Shown piece by piece: positions 1 to 7,535 of a stretch of DNA of 18,207 bases; positions within the stretch are counted from its first letter, which is position 1, and each line of letters begins with the position of its first letter. This DNA is from CAYSIX01 sp964431205 (GTDB taxonomy: Bacteria; Planctomycetota; Phycisphaerae; Phycisphaerales; Phycisphaeraceae), in the NCBI GenBank assembly GCA_964431205.1, contig CAYSIX010000063.1:1-18207 (forward strand). Direction: 5' to 3'. A program made the translations under genes and the position numbers. The notes beneath the pieces are model-generated. The model searched no databases. It was given only the letters and a program-made list of their open reading frames with translations, and was not told where the DNA came from.

Positions 1-578
1 AGCTGCGTACAGATGTAGTCCGCGCCGGCATCAACCTTGGCCTTGAGGTAGTCCATCTCGAGCAGGCGGTTGGGCGTGTCGGGGTGGCCCTCGGGGAAGC
101 CGGCGACGCCAATGCCGAACCCGCGCTCGTCGGGGTGGCCGTTGCGGTCGTTGAACTTGCGGATGAAGCGGACCAGGTCGATGGCGTGCTGGAACGCGTC
201 GTTGGATTTATCGTAGTTTTCCATGCTCCGGGGCGGGTCGCCGCCGAGCGCGAGGATGTTGCTGATCCCGTGTCGGGCGTAGCGCTCGAGGATCTCGCCG
301 ACCTCGGCCTCGTGGTGGCAGACGCAGGTCAGGTGCGGGATCGGGTCGAGCGAGGTCTGGTCGTGGATGCGGACGACCAGGTCGTGGGTCAGCTCGCGCG
401 TGGACCCGCCGGCGCCGTAGGTGACCGAGACGAACGAGGGCTTGAGCGGCTCGAGCTCGCTGATGCTCTCGTACAGCCGCTCCGCCGCCTCGGGCGTCTT
501 GGGCGGGAAGAACTCGAAGGAAAAGGTCGTGGAATGCTGGCTGAAGATGTCCTGTATGTGCATGGGGTGTTGATCCAT
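1..578 (-). CDS. metF: Methylenetetrahydrofolate reductase, 3' end outside window
   Basis: This encodes the flavoprotein that reduces 5,10-methylene-THF to 5-methyl-THF, the methyl donor for methionine synthesis in the cytoplasm. The 192 visible residues are the N-terminal two thirds; E. coli MetF is about 296 aa. Family signatures read in order: SFEFFPPKT near residues 20-28 (Glu22 aligns with the catalytic Glu28 of E. coli), FVSVTYGAGGSTR, HLTCVCHH, NILALGGDPP, GVAGFPEGHPD, and KVDAGADYICTQ at the window edge. Most MetF proteins have LRGD where this one has LGGD, so a usually conserved Arg is Gly. The start is ATG at 578; an in-frame ATG at 563 gives a protein five residues shorter and cannot be excluded. 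No strong Shine-Dalgarno sequence precedes either. A good promoter lies just upstream. The family assignment is secure. Confidence 0.95.
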   Translation of the reverse strand, partial: MDQHPMHIQDIFSQHSTTFSFEFFPPKTPEAAERLYESISELEPLKPSFVSVTYGAGGSTRELTHDLVVRIHDQTSLDPIPHLTCVCHHEAEVGEILERYARHGISNILALGGDPPRSMENYDKSNDAFQHAIDLVRFIRKFNDRNGHPDERGFGIGVAGFPEGHPDTPNRLLEMDYLKAKVDAGADYICTQ

Positions 579-598
579 CAGTCTATTCGGATGAAAGG

Positions 599-626
599 AT
601 CATACGCGGCCGGGGGTGGGGGTCAA
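599..626 (-). promoter_or_regulatory. Probable sigma70-type promoter of metF
   Basis: On the minus strand TTGACC (626-621) is followed after 16 bp by TATGAT (604-599). This is close to the sigma70 consensus and stands out in GC-rich surroundings. Transcription would start about 15-20 nt before the metF ATG at 578. That leader is too short for a SAM or cobalamin riboswitch. Confidence 0.55.
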
Positions 627-764
627 ACGGGGGGACGCACGGCGGGCAGCCTCATCCCGCAGAACTGGCGTCCGAGCACCCGCCACTCCTGCGGCACGCC
701 CGCATCGATGGGTAGAATTATGTACTGGGCGTGCACGCTCGATGGCCGCGCACGGTGAGGTGCG

Positions 765-854
765 ATGAAGCCGCCGGACAACGCGACGTGTCTGAACTGC
801 GGCTACGCGCTGCGCGGGCTCGACGTGTTGCGGTGTCCCGACCTGCCCTTCTAA
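765..854 (+). pseudogene. Truncated zinc-ribbon N-terminus (29 codons)
   Basis: A short frame starts at ATG 765, preceded by a purine-rich Shine-Dalgarno-like GGTGAGG about 5 nt upstream. It encodes a peptide with CLNCGYALRGL followed by RCPDLPF and a stop. The pattern CxxCGYxLRGL...RCPxC is the usual N-terminal zinc ribbon of many planctomycete membrane proteins, where it normally reads CPECG and runs on into a longer protein. Here the last cysteine is missing, and the TAA stop (852-854) overlaps the first bases of the palindrome at 853-918. I infer a gene cut short by insertion of, or recombination at, that palindrome. A genuine 29-aa protein with three cysteines is the less likely alternative. 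No continuation is obvious after the palindrome. A weak -10-like TAGAAT lies at 713-718. Confidence 0.45.
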
Positions 855-918
855 GCCGAGCCCGGAGCGGGAGCGAAGGGCCGGATCCGACCCTTCGCTC
901 CGGCTCCGGGCTCGGCTT
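853..918. repeat. 66-bp near-perfect palindrome
   Basis: Two 28-nt arms (853-880 and 891-918) are reverse complements with a single mismatch. They flank a 10-nt centre that itself contains the palindrome CGGATCCG. The arms begin AAGCCGAGCCCGGAGC. The structure could fold as a long hairpin or cruciform. It is not followed by a T-tract on the plus strand, so it is not a classic intrinsic terminator. It sits between the zinc-ribbon remnant and the glycosyltransferase gene. It may belong to a dispersed palindromic repeat family (REP or MITE-like), but only one copy is visible here. Confidence 0.8.
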
Positions 919-1009
919 CGACGCGTGCAGGCTCGGCCGTATCAGAACCACGGCGCACCCGCAACGCAACGGTGCCGCGCACAACCGCGATCGTCGATAA
1001 GCTTCGGCC

Positions 1010-1735
1010 ATGGCGACGGTGGACGTGATCGTGCCGGCGCGGGACGAGGCGGCGAACATGGCGGCGTTGATCGCGGCGGTGGAGGCGCTGCGCGCCGAAT
1101 GGCCGGCGCTTCGTCACGTGGTGCTGGCGGACAACGGCTCGACGGACGGGACGGCGTCGCGGGCGCGTGGCGGCGGGCTGGTGGTGGTGACCGAGCCGCG
1201 GCGGGGTTACGGGGCGGCGTGCCTGGCGGGGCTTGGTTGGATCGAGGCGCAGGGGGACCCGCCGGACGCGGTGGCGTTTCTGGACGCGGACCTGGCGGAC
1301 GACCCGTCGGAGCTGCCAAGATTGTGCGAGCCGGTGCTGGCCGGCGAGGCGGACCTGGCGATCGGCTGCCGGACGGCGCGGGCCGAGGCGGGCGCGCTGG
1401 ACGCGCACCAGCGGTTCGGCAACGCGCTGGCGTGCGCGCTGCTGCGGCTGACGACGGGGCGGGCGTACCGGGACCTGGGCCCGATGCGTGCGGTGCGGTG
1501 GGCGTCGCTGTGTCGGCTGCACATGCGCGACCCGACGTGGGGCTGGACGGTGGAGATGCAGTTCAAGGCGGCGCGGCTGGGCATGCGCGTGGTGGAACGG
1601 GATGTGCCGTACCGACGCCGGCGCGCGGGTCGGAGCAAGATCTCCGGCTCGCTGGTGGGCAGCGCGCGGGCGGGGGTGAAGATCATCGCGACGATCGGGG
1701 CGCTGTGGTGGGGCTGGCGTGACGCGGGGGAATGA
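1010..1735 (+). CDS. Family 2 glycosyltransferase (DPM1/DPG synthase-like)
   Basis: This is a 241-aa cytoplasmic or membrane-associated GT-A glycosyltransferase that would move a sugar from a nucleotide sugar to a lipid or glycan acceptor. The sequence opens directly with the nucleotide-binding strand (VDVIVPARDEAAN, residues 4-16). It then shows DNGSTDGT at 41-48, the metal-binding DxD as D92/D94 in LDADLADDP, a GWTVEMQ motif at 178-184 whose E182 fits the acceptor-side acidic residue, and a basic RRRAGRSKISGS loop near 203-214, typical of polyprenyl-phosphate glycosyltransferases. The C-terminus after about residue 220 is short and hydrophobic; no full transmembrane pair is present. The start ATG 1010 fits the fold, though no clear Shine-Dalgarno is seen. 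It stands alone, convergent with the DUF2203 gene. Family sure; substrate unknown. Confidence 0.88.
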   Translation: MATVDVIVPARDEAANMAALIAAVEALRAEWPALRHVVLADNGSTDGTASRARGGGLVVVTEPRRGYGAACLAGLGWIEAQGDPPDAVAFLDADLADDPSELPRLCEPVLAGEADLAIGCRTARAEAGALDAHQRFGNALACALLRLTTGRAYRDLGPMRAVRWASLCRLHMRDPTWGWTVEMQFKAARLGMRVVERDVPYRRRRAGRSKISGSLVGSARAGVKIIATIGALWWGWRDAGE

Positions 1736-1788
1736 GGCGGGCGCCGATCACCGCGGCTCCGCTGCGGTTCATCGCGGCTCGGAAGCGA

Positions 1789-1802
1789 CGCGACTTGTCG
1801 CG
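1789..1802. other. Small hairpin between convergent genes
   Basis: CGCGA (1789-1793) pairs with TCGCG (1798-1802) across a CTTG loop, in the 132-bp gap between the convergent glycosyltransferase and DUF2203 genes. There is no T-tract on either strand, so a terminator role is only possible. Nothing else is evident in this gap. Confidence 0.25.
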
Positions 1803-1867
1803 CCACGGCTTGCGTGAAGAGACGCTTGTCGCGGCTCGTCGCTGCCACGTGCGCCTGATGCGCCCGT

Positions 1868-2296
1868 TCACGCGGCGAGCTGATCGACCGGCCGGCGGGA
1901 GGCGAACCCGGCGTCGACCTCGTGCCAGTGCGCGACGCGACTCTCGCCCTTGCGCCAGCAGAGCAGGATCTCACGGTCCTCGTGCAGCGCGGGGAAGTCG
2001 ATCAGGCCCTTCTCGAAGTCCTTGAGCTCGACGCCGACCTCGTGCAGCTCGTCGATCAGGACGCTGAGCCGATCCATGGTGGTGTCGTACTGGGCCTCGA
2101 GGCGTTCGGACTCGGGGCTGACGCCGACCTGTTCGAGGCGGCGGCGGAGCCGGACGATCTGGCGGTAGACGACGATGACGTCCTCGATGACGCGAGAGAC
2201 GTAGGGCAGAGCGGCGTTGGCCTCGGCGACGGTGAAATACTTCTTCGCGGCGCGGGGGGCTTCGGTCGTCTGGACCGGGGCATTCTCTGCAAGCAT
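1868..2296 (-). CDS. DUF2203 family protein
   Basis: This 142-aa soluble protein matches the DUF2203 family, whose function is unknown. Seen directly: an N-terminal tail of about 18 residues, then KYFTVAEANAALPYV (family hallmark: F-x-x-x-E-A-N-x-x-L-P), and a charged helical region around residues 35-90 likely to form a coiled coil. The C-terminal signature follows: GVELKDFEKGLIDFPA, then EILLCWRKGE and HWHEVDAGFASRRP. Length and motif order fit the family. The ATG at 2296 was chosen because the conserved part follows closely and no better start exists. It lies 286 bp downstream of the RND pump gene on the same strand, but the spacer is long and structured, so it is probably a separate unit. 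I assign no biochemical role. Confidence 0.85.
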   Translation of the reverse strand: MLAENAPVQTTEAPRAAKKYFTVAEANAALPYVSRVIEDVIVVYRQIVRLRRRLEQVGVSPESERLEAQYDTTMDRLSVLIDELHEVGVELKDFEKGLIDFPALHEDREILLCWRKGESRVAHWHEVDAGFASRRPVDQLAA

Positions 2297-2341
2297 GATG
2301 GTTGCTCCGGGTGGGCTCCAGAAGGGTTATCGGCCGAGAAG

Positions 2342-2393
2342 GCGACCGGCTGATCGCCGGTTCGCGACGCGGGGCGCGAACGGCGCCGGTCGC
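2342..2393. repeat. Nested palindrome upstream of the DUF2203 gene
   Basis: An outer perfect 9-bp inverted repeat, GCGACCGGC (2342-2350) with GCCGGTCGC (2385-2393), encloses an inner stem. The inner stem is GCCGGTTCGCG (2356-2366) with CGCGAACGGC (2375-2384), with one bulged base and an 8-nt loop. The whole could fold as one 52-nt hairpin. It lies 46 bp before the DUF2203 start and about 190 bp after the RND stop, so it may be a leader structure, a terminator without T-tract, or a repeat element. Confidence 0.6.
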
Positions 2394-2415
2394 AGCGGTC
2401 GGGACGATCGTGCCG

Positions 2416-2433
2416 CCGGGGTGCCGTCCCCGG
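2416..2433. other. Short GC hairpin in RND-DUF2203 spacer
   Basis: CCGGGG (2416-2421) pairs with CCCCGG (2428-2433) around a 6-nt loop. It follows the efflux operon on its coding strand. No T-tract follows. Apart from this, the nested palindrome and a weak promoter, the 2297-2582 spacer shows no gene that I can support. Confidence 0.3.
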
Positions 2434-2440
2434 CTGCGGT

Positions 2441-2471
2441 TGTATCGGCACGAGCCGCGCGTGGCATTCAA
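2441..2471 (-). promoter_or_regulatory. Possible promoter for the DUF2203 gene
   Basis: On the minus strand TTGAAT (2471-2466) and GATACA (2446-2441) are separated by 19 bp, which is longer than ideal. It would place both hairpins of the spacer in the 5' leader. The match is weak. Confidence 0.25.
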
Positions 2472-2582
2472 AAACGCGCGGGCTGGGCGCGGGTTGCCGG
2501 TGCGCCGGTTATCGGAGGTTGCGATCGCGGGAACACCGTCGGCGCGAACGGTCGTCAGCGAACCACGGTCGCGCCGCGCGAA

Positions 2583-5500
2583 TCACTTGGCGGGCATCGG
2601 CTGGGGCAGCCGCTCGCCGGGCGCGCCCGCCTCGGTCTCGGGCAGGGACCACTGCAACGCCGCGTAGAGCGCCGCCTTGGCGTCCATGACGAGGCTGAAC
2701 AGCAGCGGGACGACGATGAGGGTGAACAGCGTCGAGACGATCAGCCCGCCGACGACGACGCTGCCCAGGCCCTTGTACAGCTCGCTGCCGGAGCCGGGCA
2801 TGACGACCAGCGGGAGCATGCCGGCGACGCTGGTGGCGGTGGTCATGAAGATGGGACGGATACGGGTTCGCACGGAGGCACGGACGGCCTCGCGGGGCGG
2901 CAGCGCGCCGGTGGCGTCGCCCTCGCCCTCGCCCAGGCCGCGCATGAAGTTGAGCGCCTGGTGGACGAGGAGGATGGCGTTGTTGACGACGATGCCGATG
3001 AGGATGACGAACCCGAGCATGGTGAGCACGTCGAGCTGCTGGGCGGGGTTGACCAGGCCGAACCCGGTGGGTCCGAGCCAGCCGTAGAGGGTCTGGCCGA
3101 CGACGGGCCAGTCGGCCATGCCCCAGCCGTCGTGGATCAGGCGCAGGCCGAGGAACCCGCCGACGGTCGCCAGCGGGACGCTGAACATGATCACGAAGGG
3201 GTAGAGGAAGCTCTCGAACAGCGCGGCCATGAGCAGGTAAGTGACCAGCAGCGCGAGGAAGATGCGGCTGAACAGGACGCTGCGGAGGGTGTCGAGCGTG
3301 AATCCGTGCCACTCGCCGAGCAGGGCCTCGCGCATCTGGGCGAGCTTGCTGGCCGAGCCGGCGAGGCGGATGTCGATCTCGGGAGGGATCTGGCCCTGAT
3401 CGCGCAGGTCCCCGACGAGGCCGTCGATGCGGGCGGTGGCGGCCTCGAGGGGCTCGTCGTCGGGCGGGGTGACGGTGAGGGTGACGGCGCGGCGTTCCTC
3501 GATGCGCTGGATCTGCTGGGGCGAGTCGGCGCGCTGGATGGTGGCCACCGCGTTGAGAGGGATCGTGCCGCGGCGACCGGTCTCGTCGGTGTAGGCAAGG
3601 GGCATCTGGGCGAGCTGCTCGGGCGTCAGCTCGATGGCCGGATCGCGTTGGGCGCGGATGTCGATGGCCTTGCCGCGGTAGCGGTAGTCGCCGGCGACGA
3701 TGCCGTCGACCAGGGCGGCGACGCCGTTGCCCAGGGCGTCGGTGTCGATGCCGAGGTCGGCGGCGCGGACGCGGTCGATCTGGACGCGCAGCTCGGGTGC
3801 GGCGAGGTTGAAGTTGCCGGGGGTGGGCTGGACCTTGTCAAAGCCGTAGAGCTCGCGCAGCCGGCCGTAGAGGGCGTCGGCGGAGCTGCGCACGAGGTCG
3901 AGGTCGTCGCCGGTGACCTCGACGTCGATGCCGCGCGTGCCCGAGAGCCCGCGGCCGAACAGAGAGGTCTGCTGGGCAAACCCGATGACCCCGGGGATCT
4001 GATTCGTCGCCCAGGAGAGCAGGTCGGCCAGGGGGGCGACGTTGTTCTTGTCCTGGCTGGTCGCGCCGTTGAACACCCCGCCGAAGAAGGAGACGAAGAA
4101 GTAGTTCTCGACCGGCGGGATGCGTTCGATGGGCTGGCCGGTGAACGGATGGACGGGCGGGTCGAGCTCGGCGAGGTCGGCGTCGTCGCTGGCTTCCCAG
4201 TAGGGACGGATGCGCGACTCGACGCGCTGGCCGATCGACTCGTCGTGCCCGATGTTGTACCCCGGCGGGGTGAGCACGACGCCGAAGACCAGGTTCTTGT
4301 TGCCGCGGGGCAGGTAGTCGGTCGGGGGCATGAGCAGGTAGGCGCCGCCGAGGGCGACGACGGTGAAGGCGGCGACGATGCCCAGGCGTGCCGCGACGCC
4401 GAACCGCGTCGGCGCGGTCAGGCGGTGGATGCCCCCGCTGAACGCCTTGACGAAGAACGAGAACAGCGGCAGAACGCCGAAGAGGTTGTGCCCGGCGCGG
4501 AGCAGCGGCCCGTCCTCGCCGGAGCGCATCCGCAGCAAGCGTGACGAGGAGGAGGAGATCACGGTGATGGACACGAGCAGGGAGAGCGTGACGGCGGCGC
4601 AGATGGCCAGGGCGATGTCGCGGAAAAGCTGGCCGGCCTCCTCCTCGATGGTCAGGACGGGGATGAACACGGCGAGGGTGGTCAGCGTCGAGGCGAGGAT
4701 CGCGCCCCAGACCTCGCGGGTCGCGTCGTAGGCGGCGCGCATCGGCTTCTTGTTCATGTGGATGTGGCGGTCGATGTTCTCGAGCACCACGATGGCGTTG
4801 TCCACGACCATGCCGACGGCGAAGGCCAGGCCCGCGAGGCTGATGACGTTGATGTTGCGCCCGAACGCGGTCATCACCACGAACGTGCCGATGACCGAGA
4901 TGGGGATCGCCAGCGCGACGATGAACGTCGGTCGGAAGCTGCGAAGGAACAGCAGCAGCGCCGTGGCCGCCAGCGCCCCGCCGATGAACAGGTTGCTGCG
5001 CACCAGGCTCAGCGCGTCGTAGATGTAGACCGTCTCGTCGTAGACCTGGCGCAGCTCGAGCCGGGGCGGCTCGGCGAGCTGCTCCTCCTCGGCGATCTGC
5101 CGGGCGATCTGCGGCAGCACCAGCCGGTTCACGTCCTCGAGCCGGTCCTTGAGGCCCTTGGCCGTCCGCGTCCCCTCCATGATCGAGATCACGTTCGCGC
5201 CCGTCTCGCGATACACCGGCAGCGCCAGGGCCACCTCGGCACGCGACCGCACGAACGACCGCCGCTTCTCCAGGCCCAGCCGCACGTCACCCAGGTCATC
5301 GATGCGGATCGGCCCGCCGTCGTCGTACTTGACGATCGTCCGACGGATCTGGTCCAACTGGTCGTACTGCCCGATCGTGCGAACCCGCACGTCGTACTTG
5401 CCCTCGGCGATCTCACCGCCCGAGACGTTCACGTTGTGCAGCCGAAGCGCCTGACGCAGCTCGTTGAACGTGACCCCCCGCTGCGCGATCGCGCGCGGGT

Positions 5501-6080
5501 CCAGATCGATGATCACCTCGCGCTCGCGACCGCCGTACACCCGCACCTCGCTCACGCCCGGCACGCGCTCCAGGTACGGCTTGATCCGGTCCTCGGCCGC
5601 GTCCCCCAAGGCCTGGACGTTGAACCGCTCGGCCTCTCGCGTCTCGGCCGTCAGGATCAGCCACGCGATCGGCGACTCGGCGCCCGCCTCGCCCGCCTGG
5701 ATCACCGGCTCGTCCACCTCGTCCGGGTACTCCGGCACCTCCCGCAGGCTGTCCGAGACCTCCTGACGCGCCGCGTCCTTGTCCGTGCCGATGTAGAACT
5801 CCAGCTCGATCTGGCCCCGGCCCAGGAACGCCGTCGCCGTCATCTTCTTCAACCCGCTGATGTCCTTGAGCACGTCCTCCTGCTCTTCCAGGATCTCGCG
5901 CTCGACCTCCTCCGGGCTGCGGCCGGTCCACTCCGTCTCGACCGTGATGATCGGCTGATCCACGTCCGGCGTCAGTTGCACCGGGATCGTCACCAGCGCC
6001 ACGAACCCGAACAGCACGATCAGGATCACCCCGACGCTGACCTTGACCGGGTTCTCGATGGCGAATCGGATCGGGTCCAT
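2583..6080 (-). CDS. RND efflux pump, inner-membrane permease (AcrB-type)
   Basis: This 1165-aa protein is a proton-driven RND permease that works as a trimer with a periplasmic adaptor and an outer-membrane channel. TM1 is at about residues 13-33 (VSVGVILIVLFGFVALVTI), followed by a porter domain with the VPGVSEVRVYGG motif near 170. The TM2-6 block near 360-510 contains GMVVDNAIVVLENI (about 423-436), which replaces the AcrB Asp407-Asp408 pair with Asp-Asn. A second porter domain follows. The second TM block has GIVVNNAILLVHQ, with Asn where AcrB has Lys940, and RIRPIFMTTATSVAGMLPLV, which retains the Arg971-type residue. It is about 115 residues longer than AcrB. The gene is 81 bp downstream of the adaptor gene, with a modest AGAG Shine-Dalgarno before ATG 6080. 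Substrates cannot be read from sequence. Confidence 0.93.
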   Translation of the reverse strand: MDPIRFAIENPVKVSVGVILIVLFGFVALVTIPVQLTPDVDQPIITVETEWTGRSPEEVEREILEEQEDVLKDISGLKKMTATAFLGRGQIELEFYIGTDKDAARQEVSDSLREVPEYPDEVDEPVIQAGEAGAESPIAWLILTAETREAERFNVQALGDAAEDRIKPYLERVPGVSEVRVYGGREREVIIDLDPRAIAQRGVTFNELRQALRLHNVNVSGGEIAEGKYDVRVRTIGQYDQLDQIRRTIVKYDDGGPIRIDDLGDVRLGLEKRRSFVRSRAEVALALPVYRETGANVISIMEGTRTAKGLKDRLEDVNRLVLPQIARQIAEEEQLAEPPRLELRQVYDETVYIYDALSLVRSNLFIGGALAATALLLFLRSFRPTFIVALAIPISVIGTFVVMTAFGRNINVISLAGLAFAVGMVVDNAIVVLENIDRHIHMNKKPMRAAYDATREVWGAILASTLTTLAVFIPVLTIEEEAGQLFRDIALAICAAVTLSLLVSITVISSSSSRLLRMRSGEDGPLLRAGHNLFGVLPLFSFFVKAFSGGIHRLTAPTRFGVAARLGIVAAFTVVALGGAYLLMPPTDYLPRGNKNLVFGVVLTPPGYNIGHDESIGQRVESRIRPYWEASDDADLAELDPPVHPFTGQPIERIPPVENYFFVSFFGGVFNGATSQDKNNVAPLADLLSWATNQIPGVIGFAQQTSLFGRGLSGTRGIDVEVTGDDLDLVRSSADALYGRLRELYGFDKVQPTPGNFNLAAPELRVQIDRVRAADLGIDTDALGNGVAALVDGIVAGDYRYRGKAIDIRAQRDPAIELTPEQLAQMPLAYTDETGRRGTIPLNAVATIQRADSPQQIQRIEERRAVTLTVTPPDDEPLEAATARIDGLVGDLRDQGQIPPEIDIRLAGSASKLAQMREALLGEWHGFTLDTLRSVLFSRIFLALLVTYLLMAALFESFLYPFVIMFSVPLATVGGFLGLRLIHDGWGMADWPVVGQTLYGWLGPTGFGLVNPAQQLDVLTMLGFVILIGIVVNNAILLVHQALNFMRGLGEGEGDATGALPPREAVRASVRTRIRPIFMTTATSVAGMLPLVVMPGSGSELYKGLGSVVVGGLIVSTLFTLIVVPLLFSLVMDAKAALYAALQWSLPETEAGAPGERLPQPMPAK

Positions 6081-6161
6081 GACTGCTCTCTTGGTGTTGC
6101 AGACTCATCCATGGCGCAGCGACGGGCTCCCGTCCGCGACGTCCCGCCGCGTCTGCCCCGC

Positions 6162-7445
6162 TCAACCCGGCGTCGCGTCGGGCCCGTCGGCCCCCGCCGC
6201 CTCGCCCTCCCGACCGTCCTCGCCCTCGATGTTCAGCGGCTGCGTCGGGAACAATCGTTCGGCCCCCTCGATCACGACACGCGTGCCCTCGGCCAGCGCC
6301 GGGCCCGGGCCCGGGATCGGCTCGATCACCATCCGGTCCTCCACCCCGAACCACAGCCGCACCGGCATCGGCATCGCCACCGGCATCGGGCCCTCGCCCT
6401 CCATCGCCATCCACACCACCACGCCGTCGGGCCGCACCTGCACCGCGTCCCGCGGCACCGTCAGCCGCGGCCGCTCCTGACCCACCGCGATCAACGCCGT
6501 CACGCTCATCCCCGGCTTCAACGTCTCGTCCTCGTTCGGCAGCCGGATCTTGACCGGAAACGTCCGCGCCGAGTTGCCACCGGCCGGCACCACCGCGATC
6601 ACCCGCCCGCTCACCAGACGGGACAGCGGCTCGATCCGCACCTCCACCCGATCCCCCAACGCCACCTGGTTGATCCACTTCTCCGGCACGTCCACCACCG
6701 CGTCGATCTGCCCACGCGAGTACACCTCCGCCACCCCCATGCCCGGGCTCACCCACTGACCCCGCTCGACCAGCTTCTGCACCACCACGCCGTCGAACGG
6801 CGCGACCACCTTCAGCCGCGCCGCCCGCGCGACCGCCCGCTCCAGCCGCGCTCGCGCCGCCTCCAGCGCCGCCCGATCGGACTCGACCTTCGCCGCCGCG
6901 TCATCGACCTCTTTCGGCTTCGCCGAGCCGGCCTCGGCGAGCTCGCGCAGGTACGCCAGGTCACGCTCGGATTGGTCCAGCGTCGCCTTGGCCGAGGCCA
7001 CGTCCGCCTCCGCCGCCGCCAAGTCCGCCCTCGCCCAGACCCCGTCGATCTCCGCCAGCACCGTCTGGCCCGCGACAACCAGGTCGCCCTCCTCCATCGG
7101 CACGTCGAGGACCTTGCCCTCGACCTCGGCGGCGACGATCGCATCGCGGACCTGCTCCAACCGTCCGACCAGCTCGATGCGGTTCTCAAGGCGTTGCTGC
7201 TCGACCCGGCCGACACGGACCAGCGCCGGGGGCGGGCCCTGCTGCTGGGCGGGGCCGTCGGCCGCGCCGCCCTGGCCGGCCTCACCGGCGTCGCCCGCGG
7301 TTGCCGCGGTCGGTCCGCCGGCCGCCGGCGCCGCCGTGCCCCCCGTGGCGAAGTAAACCGCCACGCCCCCGATCACCAGCCCGATCGCCGCGGCCACCAG
7401 CATCGAGGTCCATTTTCCATTGGCTTGCGGTTTCGGATCGGTCAT
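6162..7445 (-). CDS. RND efflux membrane-fusion (periplasmic adaptor) protein
   Basis: This 427-aa HlyD/AcrA-family adaptor links the RND permease to an outer-membrane channel. Residues 14-32 form an N-terminal membrane anchor with no lipobox, followed by an Ala/Gly-rich linker. The first lipoyl half is near 77-135 (IVAAEVEGKVLDVPMEEGDLV), an alpha-hairpin rich in Glu/Ala/Arg spans roughly 138-205, and the second lipoyl half reads VVAPFDGVVVQKLVERGQWV. A beta-barrel and membrane-proximal domain complete the protein. The ATG at 7445 was chosen. An in-frame TTG at 7505 would add 20 unlike residues, and it falls inside the predicted -10 hexamer. The gene is transcribed with the pump and divergently from the TetR gene. 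Confidence 0.9.
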   Translation of the reverse strand: MTDPKPQANGKWTSMLVAAAIGLVIGGVAVYFATGGTAAPAAGGPTAATAGDAGEAGQGGAADGPAQQQGPPPALVRVGRVEQQRLENRIELVGRLEQVRDAIVAAEVEGKVLDVPMEEGDLVVAGQTVLAEIDGVWARADLAAAEADVASAKATLDQSERDLAYLRELAEAGSAKPKEVDDAAAKVESDRAALEAARARLERAVARAARLKVVAPFDGVVVQKLVERGQWVSPGMGVAEVYSRGQIDAVVDVPEKWINQVALGDRVEVRIEPLSRLVSGRVIAVVPAGGNSARTFPVKIRLPNEDETLKPGMSVTALIAVGQERPRLTVPRDAVQVRPDGVVVWMAMEGEGPMPVAMPMPVRLWFGVEDRMVIEPIPGPGPALAEGTRVVIEGAERLFPTQPLNIEGEDGREGEAAGADGPDATPG

Positions 7446-7474
7446 GGGTGGGTTCTTCAGCGGCGGGGTGGATT

Positions 7475-7487
7475 CGTACGGCGTACG
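7475..7487. promoter_or_regulatory. CGTAC-GGC-GTACG inverted repeat in adaptor leader
   Basis: Five-base arms CGTAC (7475-7479) and GTACG (7483-7487) flank a 3-nt centre. The repeat lies in the untranslated leader between the proposed start site near 7498 and ATG 7445. It could be a secondary regulator site or a small hairpin. The assignment is speculative. Confidence 0.25.
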
Positions 7488-7504
7488 GCCTATGATGCAT
7501 CGCA

Positions 7505-7533
7505 ACCGTAGGGAACTACTCGGCTCCGGTCAA
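7505..7533 (-). promoter_or_regulatory. Probable promoter of the efflux operon
   Basis: On the minus strand TTGACC (7533-7528), a 17-bp spacer and TACGGT (7510-7505) form a plausible sigma70-type promoter. Transcription would begin near 7498, about 50 nt before the adaptor ATG at 7445. The upstream edge touches the palindrome at 7536-7550. Confidence 0.45.
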
Positions 7534-7535
7534 GG

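Noticed and set aside
579..620. SAM or cobalamin riboswitch in front of metF
   Set aside because: The predicted leader is only about 20 nt and shows no suitable paired structure.
2217..4544. Very long plus-strand open frame antisense to the RND pump gene, and similar ones at 4758-7511 and 15452-16810
   Set aside because: They are by-products of GC-rich codon use opposite real genes: low-complexity, rich in Arg, Gly, Asp and His, with no domain pattern, while the minus strand encodes clear families.
6121..6134. GACGGG-CT-CCCGTC inverted repeat between adaptor and pump genes
   Set aside because: The stem is short, the real loop would remove inner pairs, no T-tract follows, and the pump gene must be transcribed through it.
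6161..6172. 12-mer CTCAACCCGGCG repeated at 8269-8280
   Set aside because: Only two copies, one overlapping a stop codon, no flanking similarity or symmetry; chance in GC-rich DNA is adequate.
7446..7505. Longer adaptor protein from TTG 7505
   Set aside because: The extra 20 residues look non-coding and the TTG lies inside the predicted -10 hexamer; ATG 7445 gives a normal N-terminus.
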